From positions 2,623,501-2,687,500 of the forward strand of contig NZ_CP044011.1 in the NCBI RefSeq assembly GCF_016864555.1: 64,000 nt of DNA. The letters run 5' to 3'. Positions 35,743 to 45,887 of the stretch are shown piece after piece (position 1 is the stretch's first letter; the number at the start of each line of letters is the position of its first letter). Position numbers and translations under genes: made by a program. The notes under the pieces are model-generated. The model was not told the origin of the DNA. It did no database searches and worked only from the letters and a program-made list of their open reading frames with translations. Source of the DNA: Sinorhizobium sp. BG8. GTDB lineage: Bacteria > Pseudomonadota > Alphaproteobacteria > Rhizobiales > Rhizobiaceae.

Positions 35743-36714
35743 TCAGTAGTCCCAGAACACCGGCACCCAACGGAAGGCATCGCCCTCGACGGCCACTCGG
35801 CCGACGGACGGGAACGGCAGATGGGTGGCAATCAACAGATCGCCGCTTGCCGCCAGGTCCCGCAGAAGACGGATACGAACGCGGGCTGCCTCCTCGGGGT
35901 CATGTTCGAAACCGTTGTGCCAGTCGGGTTGGTCAAACCCGACCGCGAACACGGCGTCGCCGGCGAATGTCAGCCCGTCTCCACCGGACGACACGTGGAC
36001 CACGCTGTGGCCCGGGGTGTGGCCGCCAGTGCGTCGAACGACTACTCCTGGCGCCACTTCCTGCTCTTCCGCGAACAAACGCAGATGGCTGCGGTATTCA
36101 TTCGTGAAGCGCTTGGCCGCGGAGCGAAGCGCGTCGGGGAACCCCGGCGGCATGGCGGTGCGAGAGAAATCAGGCGACTCCCAGAATTTGACCTCGGCGG
36201 CCGCCACGTGGATCCGCAAGTCGGGATGGATTCGGTCCTTCACCCCGTCGACGAGCAGCCCGCCGATGTGGTCCATATGCAGGTGGGTGAGCACCACGTC
36301 GGTGACGGACCCGAGATCGATGCCGGCAGCATTGAGTCGCCGAACCAGCTGCCCGGCACGTGGTAAGTTCAAGTCCGGGTCCAGTCCCAGGCCGGCGTCC
36401 AGGAGTATTGTCTGCTCGCCGCTGCGAACCACCACTGCGTTCAGCGGCCAGTCGAAGGCGTCCGGCGGCAGGAACATATTGTCCAGCCATGCTGCGCGCA
36501 CGGCCGGCTCGGCATTGTGTGCCAACATCTCGGTGGGGAGCGGGAGCACTCCATCACTGATCACCAGCACGTCAATCTCGCCCACCCGTAGCGCGTAGCG
36601 CGACGGAACGAGTTCGTCGCGGCCCGGTTTGCCTGAGCGTGGCATGCTCTGCGAGCTGATGTCTGCTTCGTGCTGACCGATCGGCCGCGACTTCCTCAAT
36701 TCTGCCTGTGACAT
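35743..36714 (-). CDS. MBL-fold metallo-hydrolase
   Basis: A 323-aa metallo-beta-lactamase-fold protein. The zinc motif THLHMDHIGG has His144, His146, Asp148 and His149; GGHTPGHSVVHVS, TFAGDAVFAVG and IATHLPFPSVG supply the remaining ligands. A non-conserved N-terminal 35-residue extension lacks a clear signal peptide. Relatives include lactonases and aryl-hydrolases that cleave N-acyl homoserine lactones or phosphotriesters, but the class cannot be told from sequence alone. The frame is open to 37089; ATG 36714 was chosen because GAGAGCAAC lies just upstream and the remaining upstream part is not conserved-looking. It is divergent from a small membrane protein gene. Confidence 0.85.
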   Translation of the reverse strand: MSQAELRKSRPIGQHEADISSQSMPRSGKPGRDELVPSRYALRVGEIDVLVISDGVLPLPTEMLAHNAEPAVRAAWLDNMFLPPDAFDWPLNAVVVRSGEQTILLDAGLGLDPDLNLPRAGQLVRRLNAAGIDLGSVTDVVLTHLHMDHIGGLLVDGVKDRIHPDLRIHVAAAEVKFWESPDFSRTAMPPGFPDALRSAAKRFTNEYRSHLRLFAEEQEVAPGVVVRRTGGHTPGHSVVHVSSGGDGLTFAGDAVFAVGFDQPDWHNGFEHDPEEAARVRIRLLRDLAASGDLLIATHLPFPSVGRVAVEGDAFRWVPVFWDY

Positions 36715-36997
36715 GTTGCTCTCCTGTTTCGCGTAGTAGAGACGTGTGGTCACGAGCCACGGCAGGACTCTAGGGTGAAGCCCGTCTGCGTTGAAGGTAA
36801 ACGGTCGTTGGGCTTGATTCCCGTTTTTGGGCTGCTCTGAGAGATTGCCTTCTGCGTGAACTGCAGAAGCGTCGCTCACTTCGGTGGCACGGCCAGGCGG
36901 CGCGCAACGGCTCCGATGGTTGGCCCGCAAGGAGAAAAGCGGGCTGCGAGGAGTGGCGCAGTCCGACGAACCGCCAACCTGCTCCCGGTATTCCCCT

Positions 36998-37013
36998 AAA
37001 CCTTCGTTTGGGA
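36998..37013. promoter_or_regulatory. weak relative of the 16-bp palindrome
   Basis: CTAAACCTTCGTTTGG has the AAAC-N4-GTTT layout of the palindromes at 52016 and 53387 (11 of 16 matches). It lies 57 bp before the ATG of the membrane protein gene in the 355-bp divergent region, which otherwise shows no gene. Confidence 0.25.
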
Positions 37014-37069
37014 AGCAACCGCCCATCCACGATGATAGTTTCCGGCAGCAATGTTTGAAGGAGGTCGAA

Positions 37070-37510
37070 ATGCAGACTTCAAAACACATCGTCTACGGGA
37101 TGGTCGGGTTCAACATACTGCTTGCGGCCTGGCTCTCGCTCCACATGCTCTATGACCCGGAAGGCTGGTACTATTTCGTTCCGGGTGTCACGGACACCGG
37201 CATGTTCAATCAGCATTTCGTTCGAGACATCGGCATCATCCAGGGGTTCGTGGCGCTCGCTTTTGCAGTTGGACTTTGGAAGCCGCACCGCCGATTGGAA
37301 CTGTGGGCGGGGGCGACCCTGTGGCTTATCGCGCATGCCGCCTTCCACCTGTGGGAAGTAGCGGTCGGCATCTGCTCTGCGTCGGTGATCATTCGCGACT
37401 TCCCGGCCGTGAGCCTCCCGGCGATCTTCGGGGTGGCCGCGACGATTTGGGCGTACAAGCAGGTGATGAGCGTGCCCATCCGCCGGGAATCGGGCGGACT
37501 TCGAGCATAG
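37070..37510 (+). CDS. small four-helix membrane protein of unknown function
   Basis: A 146-aa integral membrane protein with about four hydrophobic segments (IVYGMVGFNILLAAWLSLHM; GIIQGFVALAFAVGLW; LWAGATLWLIAHAAFHLWEVA; LPAIFGVAATIWAYK). The motif GMFNQHFVRDIGIIQG between segments 1 and 2 is strongly conserved in a family I know only as hypothetical. GAAGGAGG lies ten bases before the ATG at 37070, which settles the start although the frame is open to 36884. It is divergent from the MBL hydrolase gene. Confidence 0.75.
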   Translation: MQTSKHIVYGMVGFNILLAAWLSLHMLYDPEGWYYFVPGVTDTGMFNQHFVRDIGIIQGFVALAFAVGLWKPHRRLELWAGATLWLIAHAAFHLWEVAVGICSASVIIRDFPAVSLPAIFGVAATIWAYKQVMSVPIRRESGGLRA

Positions 37511-37719
37511 ATGTCGAGTGCCGTGATCGGCGGTAGACGGATCACTGCCGTCTGGCCCAGCACCTGCGCTCGTCTTCGCCGCAAGAGGTAAACTCCCGTA
37601 TAGCTTCCGCGTTTGCGGCAAGTCTGTACGCTTTCCGATCTTCATCGAAATTTGTTTGCGGGGGTGAGCTTTTGTCCGTGCGAGGCGGCGGCTGCGCATA
37701 TGTGCACGAAAGGCGCAAG

Positions 37720-37908
37720 ATGACTTGCAGTGACACCGGTGTGCCCGAAGTGACCAAATCGGAGCACGTATGGGACATTGCCGACTATTGCAGGCGGGCG
37801 GGAGTATGCCAGGCGGAGGAAGAACGCCTGATCAGGATACTTGGAAAATACGCATCAAGACATGAGCTGCAGATGAACATCGTCCGCGGGCCGTCGCGTG
37901 CTCGCTAG
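37720..37908 (+). CDS. small hypothetical protein
   Basis: A 62-aa hydrophilic protein with KSEHVWDIADYCRRAGV followed by EEERLIRILGKYASRHELQMNI, predicted mostly helical. Sequence character (regular amphipathic helices, no low complexity) suggests a real gene, but the start is uncertain (TTG or GTG codons lie upstream to 37672) and I do not recognise a family. The following 37909-38204 region shows only a GCTCGCGAGC palindrome near 38174. Confidence 0.45.
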   Translation: MTCSDTGVPEVTKSEHVWDIADYCRRAGVCQAEEERLIRILGKYASRHELQMNIVRGPSRAR

Positions 37909-38204
37909 GGCGCGGAGAAATCATGCGCAATGCATTGGTAGGGATGCTCACGATGAGGATCCATTTGTGCCTGCGGCCCGCGCCTTCCTCTTTTAACCTT
38001 CGTATAGCTGTCCTGCGATCCGGGAAAAATCCAAAACAGATACGCGTCCTCTGCCCATGACGGTTTCTTCGAGCAGAAGCGACACTCGCTGATGTCCGCC
38101 CTGGGGCGGCCACTCACCAGGCGAGATGCGAATTACCTGTGGTTGCGACGTAAGGCGCGCTCGGGCTCAACGATGCTCGCGAGCGATGGCCGTTGGAGAT
38201 CGTG

Positions 38205-39365
38205 ATGGTTGAAATTCCGCGTAAGGAAGCATTCGAATTGACAAGCGATAGTGACGATGCCGAAGCGGCATCTGGCGAACCGAACGTTGCCGCGACCACC
38301 GCTGTTCCCCGGCGCGGATCCTCTCTCAAGAAAGGCATACTGGCCCTGGTCCTGGTTGCCGGTGCCGGGTACGGCGCTCACTTCGGTCACCACTACTGGA
38401 CAGTCGGTCGATTTATCGAATCTACCGACAATGCCTACGTAAAGGCAGACTATACGACCGTTGCGCCCAAGGTCGCGGGCTATGTCAAAGAGGTGCTGGT
38501 CGACGACAACGACGTCGTGAATGCGGGGCAGGTTCTTGCGCGGATCGATGATCGCGACTTCCAGATCGCCCTCAACCAGGCTCGGGCCGAGTTGAAGGCT
38601 TCGGAAGCCGCGATCACAAATATCGACGCCCAGATCGACCTGCAACAGTCGATCATTGGACAGGCAGAGGCTTCGGTGGAAGCGTCGAACGCCTCGCTCG
38701 TCTTTGCGAAATCCGAGGCCACACGCAGCACGCGCCTGAGCACGACCGGGGCAGGCACGCAGTCACGTGCGGAGCAGAGCCGCTCCCTTATGGACCAGGC
38801 ATCCGCCGCGGTCCAACGGGACCAGGCCGCCCTGATCTCCGCACATGACAAAGTGCCTGTTCTCAGGAGTCAGCGTGATCACGCGGTTGCTCAACGGGAC
38901 AGAGCCGCCGCAGCCGTTCAGCAAGCCGAATTGGACCTTTCCTACACGAACATCGTCGCAGCCATCGACGGCACAGTTGGCGCACGTTCAATCCGTGTGG
39001 GGCAGTATGTCACTGCCGGCACGCAGCTGATGGCGGTTGTGCCTCTCCATTCGGTCTACGTCGTCGCCAATTTCAAGGAAACGCAACTGACCTACGTTCG
39101 TCCGGGCCAGCTCGCAGTCATCGAGGTTGACGGCTTTCCCGGACTGGAAGTGAAGGGTCACGTGGATAGCGTATCGCCCGCGAGCGGCCTCGAGTTCTCG
39201 CTGCTCCCCCCGGACAATGCCACGGGCAACTTCACGAAGATCGTCCAGCGGATCCCCGTGAAGATCATCATCGATGACGAAGCGCGAGCAGCCCAGTTGC
39301 GCTCCGGAATGTCCGTCGTGCCGAAGATCGACACCAGTATCGCTCGGCTGTCGAAACAGGAGTGA
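38205..39365 (+). CDS. HlyD/EmrA-type membrane fusion protein
   Basis: A 386-aa periplasmic adaptor with an N-terminal membrane anchor (GILALVLVAGAGYGAHFG, about residues 42-60), the TDNAYVKADYTTVAPKVAGYV start of the lipoyl half-motif, a coiled-coil hairpin (AELKASEAAITNIDAQIDLQ ... QSRAEQSRSLMDQASAAV), and a second lipoyl half (VAAIDGTVGARSIRVGQYV). It would link the MFS pump encoded next to an outer membrane channel. ATG 38205 has GGAG six bases upstream. It is 76 bp before the EmrB-like gene and forms an operon with it and the following cyclase. Confidence 0.92.
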   Translation: MVEIPRKEAFELTSDSDDAEAASGEPNVAATTAVPRRGSSLKKGILALVLVAGAGYGAHFGHHYWTVGRFIESTDNAYVKADYTTVAPKVAGYVKEVLVDDNDVVNAGQVLARIDDRDFQIALNQARAELKASEAAITNIDAQIDLQQSIIGQAEASVEASNASLVFAKSEATRSTRLSTTGAGTQSRAEQSRSLMDQASAAVQRDQAALISAHDKVPVLRSQRDHAVAQRDRAAAAVQQAELDLSYTNIVAAIDGTVGARSIRVGQYVTAGTQLMAVVPLHSVYVVANFKETQLTYVRPGQLAVIEVDGFPGLEVKGHVDSVSPASGLEFSLLPPDNATGNFTKIVQRIPVKIIIDDEARAAQLRSGMSVVPKIDTSIARLSKQE

Positions 39366-39441
39366 CGGCAACTTGCGGATACGGGCCTTCGTCCCGACCA
39401 CCTGCATAGCTCAAGCAAGGATCCGCACCTGCGGAAGAAGC

Positions 39442-41064
39442 ATGATGATCGATCGCAAGCTTGTCGCAACCAAGAGACAGCATGTGCCAGACACCGACAC
39501 AGCTGGTTCGGGAAATGGCATGAGCGCCGCGCGAATGTGGTGCGCCGTCGTCGGCTCCACCCTGGGCGCGTTCATGGCGGTTCTCAACATCCAGATCGTG
39601 AACGCATCGCTCGCCGACATCCAGGGGGCGATCGGCGCTGGCAAGGACGACGGCGGTTGGATCTCGACCTCCTATCTTATCGCGGAAATCGTGGTCATTC
39701 CCCTCAGCGCCTGGCTGGCCCAGGTGTTTTCGCTCCGAAAGTACCTGCTGACGAACGCCATCCTGTTCCTGGTGTTTTCGGTCGCCTGTGCGTTCGCCGC
39801 AAACCTGAAGCAAATGATCGTGCTCCGTGCGATCCAGGGGTTCGCTGGCGGTGTTCTGATCCCCATGGCCTTCACGATCATCATCACCCTGCTGCCCAAG
39901 TCAAAACAACCGGTCGGACTGGCACTCTTCGCGCTTTCGGCGACATTCGCTCCAGCCATTGGACCGACCATCGGTGGATATCTGACCGAGAACTACGGGT
40001 GGGAATTCATTTTCTACGTGAACCTGGTTCCCGGTCTGTTGATGATCGGTCTGCTTTGGATTTCGCTCGACGAAGCTCCGATGAACCTGGGCTTGCTTGC
40101 AAAAGGCGACTGGGCCGGGATCCTCACGCTGGCGATCGGCCTTGCCTGCCTGCAGACGGTGCTGGAGGAGGGCAACAAGGAGGACTGGTTCGGATCCGAA
40201 CACATTGTCCACCTCTTCATCGTCGCCGCGGTTTCCTTGACGCTTTTCCTGATCATCGAGTTCAGGACCACGAACCCGCTGTTGAACCTGAGGCTTCTTG
40301 CCCGACGCAACTTCGGCTTCGGCATTCTGGCCAATACCTTGCTCGGGATTGCCCTTTACGGATCAGCCTTTGTGCTGCCCATCTATCTGGCGCGCATTCA
40401 AGGCTACAATTCCGAGCAGATAGGCGTTGTACTTGCCTGGACGGGCATCCCTCAGTTGGTTCTGATCCCGCTCGTTCCCAGGCTCATGAAACTCATTGAT
40501 GTCCGGATAATGATCGCGCTGGGTTTCGCCTTGTTTGCCGGCTCGAACTTCATGAACGTGAACATCACCGGTGACTATGCGGCCGACCAGCTTTTCTGGC
40601 CCAACGTCATACGCGCCATCGGACAAGCCCTTGTCTTCGCTCCGCTCTCGGTTGTCGCGACGGCAGGAATCGAACAGGAGAACGCAGGCTCCGCATCCGC
40701 GCTCTTCAACATGATGCGCAACCTCGGCGGTGCGGTCGGAATTGCCTTGCTCCAGACGCTTCTTACGAAACGGGAACAGTTCCATTCAAATATCCTGACG
40801 AATTCGATCAGCCTGTTCGAGGAGGCGACGCGAACCCGTATCGCCAAGCTGACATCTTACTTCATGGAACAGGGCGTCAGCGATCCGGCCCTCGCCACCC
40901 ACAAGGCCGTTGTCGCCGTCGCAGCCAGCGTCCGCAAGCAGGCCGGCATCATGGCCTTCGGCGATGCCTTCTTCCTGCTTGGAGCCGGGCTCGTCGTCGC
41001 ATTGTTTGCCACGCTTCTCCTGAAGAAGCCAAGCAGCCAGATGGCAGGTGGTGGAGCTCATTGA
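39442..41064 (+). CDS. DHA2 family MFS transporter (EmrB/QacA-like)
   Basis: A 540-aa 14-helix MFS drug:proton antiporter. LGAFMAVLNIQIVNASLADIQGAIG is the DHA2 motif D1, followed by ISTSYLIAEIVVIPLSAWLAQVFSLRKYLL, RAIQGFAGGVLIPMAF and APAIGPTIGGYLTENYGWEFIF (motif C). It should form a tripartite pump with the HlyD-type protein upstream. Downstream, the cyclase ATG is 29 bp after its stop with its own AAGGAGG, so pump and cyclase are very likely co-expressed. Confidence 0.93.
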   Translation: MMIDRKLVATKRQHVPDTDTAGSGNGMSAARMWCAVVGSTLGAFMAVLNIQIVNASLADIQGAIGAGKDDGGWISTSYLIAEIVVIPLSAWLAQVFSLRKYLLTNAILFLVFSVACAFAANLKQMIVLRAIQGFAGGVLIPMAFTIIITLLPKSKQPVGLALFALSATFAPAIGPTIGGYLTENYGWEFIFYVNLVPGLLMIGLLWISLDEAPMNLGLLAKGDWAGILTLAIGLACLQTVLEEGNKEDWFGSEHIVHLFIVAAVSLTLFLIIEFRTTNPLLNLRLLARRNFGFGILANTLLGIALYGSAFVLPIYLARIQGYNSEQIGVVLAWTGIPQLVLIPLVPRLMKLIDVRIMIALGFALFAGSNFMNVNITGDYAADQLFWPNVIRAIGQALVFAPLSVVATAGIEQENAGSASALFNMMRNLGGAVGIALLQTLLTKREQFHSNILTNSISLFEEATRTRIAKLTSYFMEQGVSDPALATHKAVVAVAASVRKQAGIMAFGDAFFLLGAGLVVALFATLLLKKPSSQMAGGGAH

Positions 41065-41093
41065 TCGGCTCTCACAAGGAGGCAACGACAGAC

Positions 41094-42287
41094 ATGATTG
41101 TCAAAGAGCAAGCATTGCGCGGGCAATGCGCATGGGCCGGACGCAACATCGATCCCGACCACATTCTTGCTGTCCTGGAATGGCTCGCAGGAGAGGAATG
41201 TCATGCGTTCGATGAGGTCGGACTGATTGCCGAACTTGGCACCAGGTTGCGAAAGATCGGCCTTCCGATTGACAGGCTCACTCTTCACCTTATGACCCTT
41301 CATCCAGAGATCCTGGGCCGGACACTTGCCTGGTCTCCGTCTGAACCAGTCGAGATCCTTGACAGGGCTCACGGGATCAAGCGCGAGCTCGCCTCCAGCC
41401 CGGTGATCAGGGTACTGGAGACAGGTCAGCCGTTGATTGTGGACGCGGACGACGTGGCATCGACGTGGCAGCATGTCGACGTGTTCGCAAAGAGAAATCT
41501 CGCCCAGGTCATGATCGCTCCGCTCCGCAATATCGACGGCTCGGTCAGCGCTGCGGGATTCGGGACGAAGAGGCCGGGCGGTTTCACGGTGTCAGAGATC
41601 CGTGCGATCGAAAGGCTCCTGCCTGCCTTGCGCAATGCGTGCGAGATGCGGGTCCTGCGGCACGCCGAGTTGTCGCTGCTCGAGACGTATATAGGGCCGA
41701 TGACGGCCCGCCGGATCCTCGCTGGCAAGATCCGCAGGGGCGATATTGAAACAATACAGGCGGCTCTTCTGCTTTGCGACATGAAGGGCTTCACCGAGCT
41801 TTCCAACCGACTCCTGGACGAGAAGGTGCTGGAACTGCTCAACGCCTATTTCGACATGGTCGTGCCGGCCATCACGGCACACGACGGCGAGGTGCTGAAG
41901 TTCATTGGCGATGCCGTTCTTGCGTTTTTTCCAGCCGCCGACGCTGTTGTGGCAAGCCGGCAGGCGCTCGCGACATGCGAGGAAATCTTCTCCCGCCTTG
42001 CCGATTTCGAAATGGACGGTGTGCGCATCGAAGCGACCGCGGCACTGCACTACGGAAGTGCCAGCTATGGAAACATCGGATCCGGAGGAAGGCTGGACTT
42101 CACCGTGATCGGATCGGACATCAATCTGCTGAGCCGGATCCAGGGTGCATGCAGCGGGCTGGGGAAGTCCATTCTCATGTCGGATGCCTTCCGTCGCCGC
42201 GCCGAGGGCGAGCATGTTGTCTCTGTGAGTTTTCATCATCTGAAGGGCTTCTCCGAGCCGATCGAATTGTTCACGTTTGCAGATTGA
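41094..42287 (+). CDS. class III adenylate/guanylate cyclase
   Basis: A 397-aa soluble cyclase. The N-terminal 190 residues form an uncharacterised sensory region (HLMTLHPEILGRTLAW, GFGTKRPGGFTVSEIRAIERLLPALRNACE) common to rhizobial cyclases. The catalytic domain has metal-binding Asp229 (LLCDMKGFTELS) and Asp273 (FIGDAVLAFF) and Asn344/Arg348 (GSDINLLSRIQ). No membrane segment. AAGGAGG at 41078-41084 fixes ATG 41094; a TTG overlapping the previous stop is less likely. Its place directly behind an EmrAB-like pump links a second messenger to efflux. Confidence 0.92.
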   Translation: MIVKEQALRGQCAWAGRNIDPDHILAVLEWLAGEECHAFDEVGLIAELGTRLRKIGLPIDRLTLHLMTLHPEILGRTLAWSPSEPVEILDRAHGIKRELASSPVIRVLETGQPLIVDADDVASTWQHVDVFAKRNLAQVMIAPLRNIDGSVSAAGFGTKRPGGFTVSEIRAIERLLPALRNACEMRVLRHAELSLLETYIGPMTARRILAGKIRRGDIETIQAALLLCDMKGFTELSNRLLDEKVLELLNAYFDMVVPAITAHDGEVLKFIGDAVLAFFPAADAVVASRQALATCEEIFSRLADFEMDGVRIEATAALHYGSASYGNIGSGGRLDFTVIGSDINLLSRIQGACSGLGKSILMSDAFRRRAEGEHVVSVSFHHLKGFSEPIELFTFAD

Positions 42288-42382
42288 TCGCAGCCACTTC
42301 GGCTTCCGCTGAAATGCCGGCGCCGCAGGCCTGTGCGTCGCCAGGGCTTGCGGCGGCTATGAGCTCGAACCGCCGCGGGGTC

Positions 42383-42817
42383 TCAGTCCGAGTTCCTGCG
42401 TCCACGAAGGCGTTCGGCGAAGTTCGCGTCCAGATGGCCTCCACCGATCGGCAGGAGGTTTTCGAGACCTTCGCGGAGCTCGTTTACGTCAACAGAGCCT
42501 TTGTCGTCAGGATCGAGCTTCGCCCAGTGCGCGTTGCTGTGCGCGCTGTCGAACGTCTGATCATTCATTTCGGCCAGCCGCCTCTGGCCGTCCATGTACT
42601 CGGCCTTCGTCACGTTGCCGTCCCTGTTTGCATCGGACCAGTTGAGCTGCTGCTCAGCCATCCTTGCGTAGAAGTCGTCGACGCGCAGAGCGTCAGAGCG
42701 AACCGAGGGGGTCTTCGCCGGCGATGACGAGGCGACGCCAGGTCCTTCCTCGGCGATCGACGGAGCTTTTCGTGTCCGCGATGCGATCATGCTGAACATG
42801 GAACTTTCGATCTTCAT
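42383..42817 (-). CDS. EF-hand domain protein
   Basis: A 144-aa protein with two EF-hand loops: residues 62-73 (DANRDGNVTKAE, canonical with Gly at position 6 and Glu at 12) and 102-113 (DPDDKGSVDVNE, also well formed). The N-terminal 45 residues are Ser/Ala/Pro-rich without a clear signal peptide. GAGGAGG lies five bases upstream of the ATG at 42817. It probably binds calcium and acts as a buffer or sensor. It is divergent from the ABC exporter operon, sharing a 320-bp region that contains the palindrome at 42937. Confidence 0.88.
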   Translation of the reverse strand: MKIESSMFSMIASRTRKAPSIAEEGPGVASSSPAKTPSVRSDALRVDDFYARMAEQQLNWSDANRDGNVTKAEYMDGQRRLAEMNDQTFDSAHSNAHWAKLDPDDKGSVDVNELREGLENLLPIGGGHLDANFAERLRGRRNSD

Positions 42818-42936
42818 AAGACCTCCTCGGCTTGCGGTGATGAAGCCGTCTGGTTGCAACACAGAGTTTTGTCGCTCCGGGGATTCGCTCCCTTGTCGAC
42901 AACCGATCCGTGTTCTTCGCCACTGATCGCGTCAAC

Positions 42937-42952
42937 GCATACCAACGTTGGC
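42937..42952. promoter_or_regulatory. 16-bp palindromic motif, copy 1
   Basis: GCATACCAACGTTGGC contains the perfect palindrome CCAACGTTGG. It matches 13 of 16 positions of the motif G(T/C)AAAC(C/T)AAGGTTT(A/G)C. The flanks also agree with the 53387 copy: CGCGTCAA before and CTAGC(A/G)A-type sequence after. It sits in the divergent region between the EF-hand gene and the ABC exporter operon. Confidence 0.5.
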
Positions 42953-43137
42953 CTAGCAACGCGCGCCCGTTCGGTTGCTTAGTGGGCTTTGGGCCTTGTG
43001 ACGCGAAGGCCGGGAAAAGTCGCGTTGCGCGACGGAGAAAAGCGGGTTCTCGACCTGAGTGCGGCGGAGAGCCGGATTGCCCCCAGCGATAAGCGCCTCC
43101 CTTCTTGCCGCAGCGGGGTCCCGCACAGGAGACGAAA

Positions 43138-44148
43138 ATGAACAAGGCAATACCGATCGTGATCGCGTTGGCCGCCCTCGGCGCTGCCGGTTGGAAATAC
43201 GACGTGCTCGCGAGCCTCGGCATTGCGCGTGGCGTTGACCAGGACATGGTCCTCTACGGCAACATCGACATACGTCAGGTCTCCCTCGCGTTCCGCGTGA
43301 ACGGCCGCATCATGGAAGCGATGGTTGACGAAGGCGACGTGATCAAACGAGGAGACCTTCTGGCCCGGCTCGACAAGGATACGTACGAGCACGCCGTGAT
43401 TTCAGGGGAGGCGGATGTCGCCGCGCTTCGCGCGACACACGAGAAACTGGTCGCAGGCCCACGGCAGACCGAGATAGCGCAGGCCAGGGCCACGCACGAC
43501 GCCAGCATCGCCGACCTTGAGAAGGCCCGCCTTGCCTATGACCGGGCGCAACTGCTGCGGTCCCGAGGAACGATCTCCGAGGCCGGCGTCGATGAAGCGA
43601 CCGCGGCAAGGGCGATGGCCGTGGCACGCTCGAATATGACCAAGGAAGCGCTCGCCTTTCTGGTGGAGGGCAGCCGATCGGAAGACATAGCCACCGCTGC
43701 CGCGCAGATGAAAGCGGCGGAGGCGGCGCTCCTTACGGCGCGCACCTCTCTGTCCGATACGGAACTGCGTGCGCCGAATGACGGCGTTATCCTGTCCCGG
43801 ATCAAGGAGCCCGGCGCAATCGTATCGTCCTCCGATCCTGTATATGTCCTGTCGCTCACGGCTCCTGTGTGGGTGCGCAGCTATATCGGCGAGGCCGATC
43901 TCGGACGGATTTACCCGGGAATGAAGGTCAAGGTCGCGTCCGATACGCATCCCGGAAAGAGCTACGAAGGAACGATCGGCTTCATTTCACCGGTTGCGGA
44001 ATTCACGCCCAAATCCGTCGAAACTCCCGAGCTTCGCACCGATCTCGTCTATCGGATTCGTGTCGTCATCGGCGCTCCCGGCCAGGATCTCCGCCAGGGA
44101 ATGCCGGTGACCTTGCGCTTGCAGGAAACAGAGGCGGCAGGGAAATGA
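43138..44148 (+). CDS. HlyD/YbhG-type periplasmic adaptor of an ABC exporter
   Basis: A 336-aa membrane fusion protein with an N-terminal membrane anchor ([17 protein letters not shown]) and the YbhG order of parts: [19 protein letters not shown], a long coiled-coil hairpin (about residues 75-190), then [27 protein letters not shown] and [20 protein letters not shown] lies just before the ATG. Its last codons overlap the ATPase start by 4 bp (ATGA at 44145), so the four exporter genes form one translationally linked operon equivalent to E. coli ybhGFSR. Confidence 0.92.
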   Translation: MNKAIPIVIALAALGAAGWKYDVLASLGIARGVDQDMVLYGNIDIRQVSLAFRVNGRIMEAMVDEGDVIKRGDLLARLDKDTYEHAVISGEADVAALRATHEKLVAGPRQTEIAQARATHDASIADLEKARLAYDRAQLLRSRGTISEAGVDEATAARAMAVARSNMTKEALAFLVEGSRSEDIATAAAQMKAAEAALLTARTSLSDTELRAPNDGVILSRIKEPGAIVSSSDPVYVLSLTAPVWVRSYIGEADLGRIYPGMKVKVASDTHPGKSYEGTIGFISPVAEFTPKSVETPELRTDLVYRIRVVIGAPGQDLRQGMPVTLRLQETEAAGK

Positions 44149-45887
44149 ATCTCGCAGCCGAACATGCAGCTACTGCCGACTTCGTCCGACTGGACGATGT
44201 GACCAAACGCTTCGGTCCGGGAAAGCCGGCGCTGGACCAGGTCTCGGGCGTCATCCGTGGCGGCGAGATAACAGGACTTGTGGGGCCCGACGGTGCCGGA
44301 AAGACGACGCTGATCCGCCTGATGACCGGGCTGATGTTTCCGGATGGCGGCAACGTCGATGTCCTTGGCTTCAGGACGCGCGAGCGGTCGGCCGACATCC
44401 AGGCGTCCATCGGCTACATGCCGCAGCGCTTCGGCCTCTACGAGGATCTGTCTGTGGAGGAAAATCTCGAGCTCTATGCGGACCTGCGGGGACTTCCGAA
44501 GCCCGACCGGGCGCGCATCTTCGACGAGTTGCTCACGTTCACCGACCTGAAGCGCTTTTCTGCCCGCCTTTCCGGAAAGCTGTCCGGTGGAATGAAGCAG
44601 AAGCTTGGTCTTGCCTGCGCGTTGTTGAAGAAGCCGCGATTGCTGCTTCTCGACGAACCCGGCGTTGGCGTCGATCCTATCTCCCGGCGCGATCTCTGGA
44701 AGATGGTCGAGGTCCTGATCAAGGAGGGCGTCGGCGTCGTCTGGTCGACCGCCTATCTCGACGAGGCCGAAGCCTGTGATCGCGTTCTCCTGCTGAACGA
44801 GGGGAAGCTGCTGTTCTCGGGCAGGCCGCAGGAATTGACCGACCGGGTGAAGGAACGGGTCTACCGGGTGACTGGTGTATCCGGTCGAAGGCGCTCGACG
44901 TTGGCGAAGCTTCTCGATGAAGACGGCATCGTTGACGGCGGAATCCAGGGGGAGGCGATAAGGCTGGTGACAACGCCCGGCCGTGAGGCCCGGTTTGCGG
45001 CGAGCGGCGAAGCGAACGTCAGTGCCACCGATCCGCGCTTCGAAGATGCCTTCGTGGATATGCTGGGCGGAGGGCCGGGCGGTCGCTCGAGGCTCGCAGA
45101 GGCCCAGGCCTCTCTGGCTGCCAGACAGGAAGGCCCGGTCATCGAAGCGAGAGGGCTGGTCAAGCGTTTCGGCGATTTCACCGCTGCCGACAAAATCACC
45201 TTCGACATTCCGGGTGGCGAGATATTCGGGCTCCTTGGACCAAACGGCGCCGGCAAATCGACGACGTTCAAGATGCTGTGCGGCCTGTTGAAACCGACTG
45301 AAGGCGAGGGGCGCGTGGCGGGCTTCGATCTCCGCCGTGATGCAGCCGAGGCGCGCAACCGGCTGGGTTACATGGCGCAGAAGTTTTCGCTCTACGGCGA
45401 CCTGAGCGTTCAGCAGAACCTTCAGTTCTTCGCTGGGGTCTATGGCCTCACCGGTAGCAAGAAGCGTGAGCGGATCGAGCTGATGACGTCGATCTTCGAT
45501 TTCGGGCCGCGCCTGTCGATGTCGGCAAAAGACCTTCCGCTGGGCCTGAAACAACGGCTGGCGCTCGCCTGTGCGGTGATGCACGAGCCGCAAGCCCTGT
45601 TCCTCGACGAGCCCACCTCGGGCGTCGATCCGATTACGAGGCGCGAGTTCTGGACGCATATCAACGGTCTGGTGGAGAAGGGCGTGACCGTACTGGTCAC
45701 AACGCATTTCATGGACGAGGCCGAGTACTGCGATCGCATCTCGTTGATCTATCGCGGCCGATCGATCGCGCTCGGCTCTCCGGATGAGCTCAAGGCCAGC
45801 GTCGCCACCGAGGAAACCCCCGATCCGACGATGGAAGACGCCTTCATCGCGCTCGTGCAAGGCTCGGACTTGGAGAGTGCCCGATGA
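44145..45887 (+). CDS. ABC transporter ATP-binding protein with two nucleotide-binding domains (YbhF-like)
   Basis: A 580-aa double ATPase. The first domain has a variant Walker [14 protein letters not shown] and signature [12 protein letters not shown], Walker [13 protein letters not shown]; the second has [13 protein letters not shown], signature [15 protein letters not shown] and [11 protein letters not shown]. The signature of the second domain (PLGLKQ) departs from LSGGQ, as in YbhF homologues. It powers the two permeases encoded directly downstream and overlaps both neighbours by 4 bp. Confidence 0.93.
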   Translation: MNLAAEHAATADFVRLDDVTKRFGPGKPALDQVSGVIRGGEITGLVGPDGAGKTTLIRLMTGLMFPDGGNVDVLGFRTRERSADIQASIGYMPQRFGLYEDLSVEENLELYADLRGLPKPDRARIFDELLTFTDLKRFSARLSGKLSGGMKQKLGLACALLKKPRLLLLDEPGVGVDPISRRDLWKMVEVLIKEGVGVVWSTAYLDEAEACDRVLLLNEGKLLFSGRPQELTDRVKERVYRVTGVSGRRRSTLAKLLDEDGIVDGGIQGEAIRLVTTPGREARFAASGEANVSATDPRFEDAFVDMLGGGPGGRSRLAEAQASLAARQEGPVIEARGLVKRFGDFTAADKITFDIPGGEIFGLLGPNGAGKSTTFKMLCGLLKPTEGEGRVAGFDLRRDAAEARNRLGYMAQKFSLYGDLSVQQNLQFFAGVYGLTGSKKRERIELMTSIFDFGPRLSMSAKDLPLGLKQRLALACAVMHEPQALFLDEPTSGVDPITRREFWTHINGLVEKGVTVLVTTHFMDEAEYCDRISLIYRGRSIALGSPDELKASVATEETPDPTMEDAFIALVQGSDLESAR

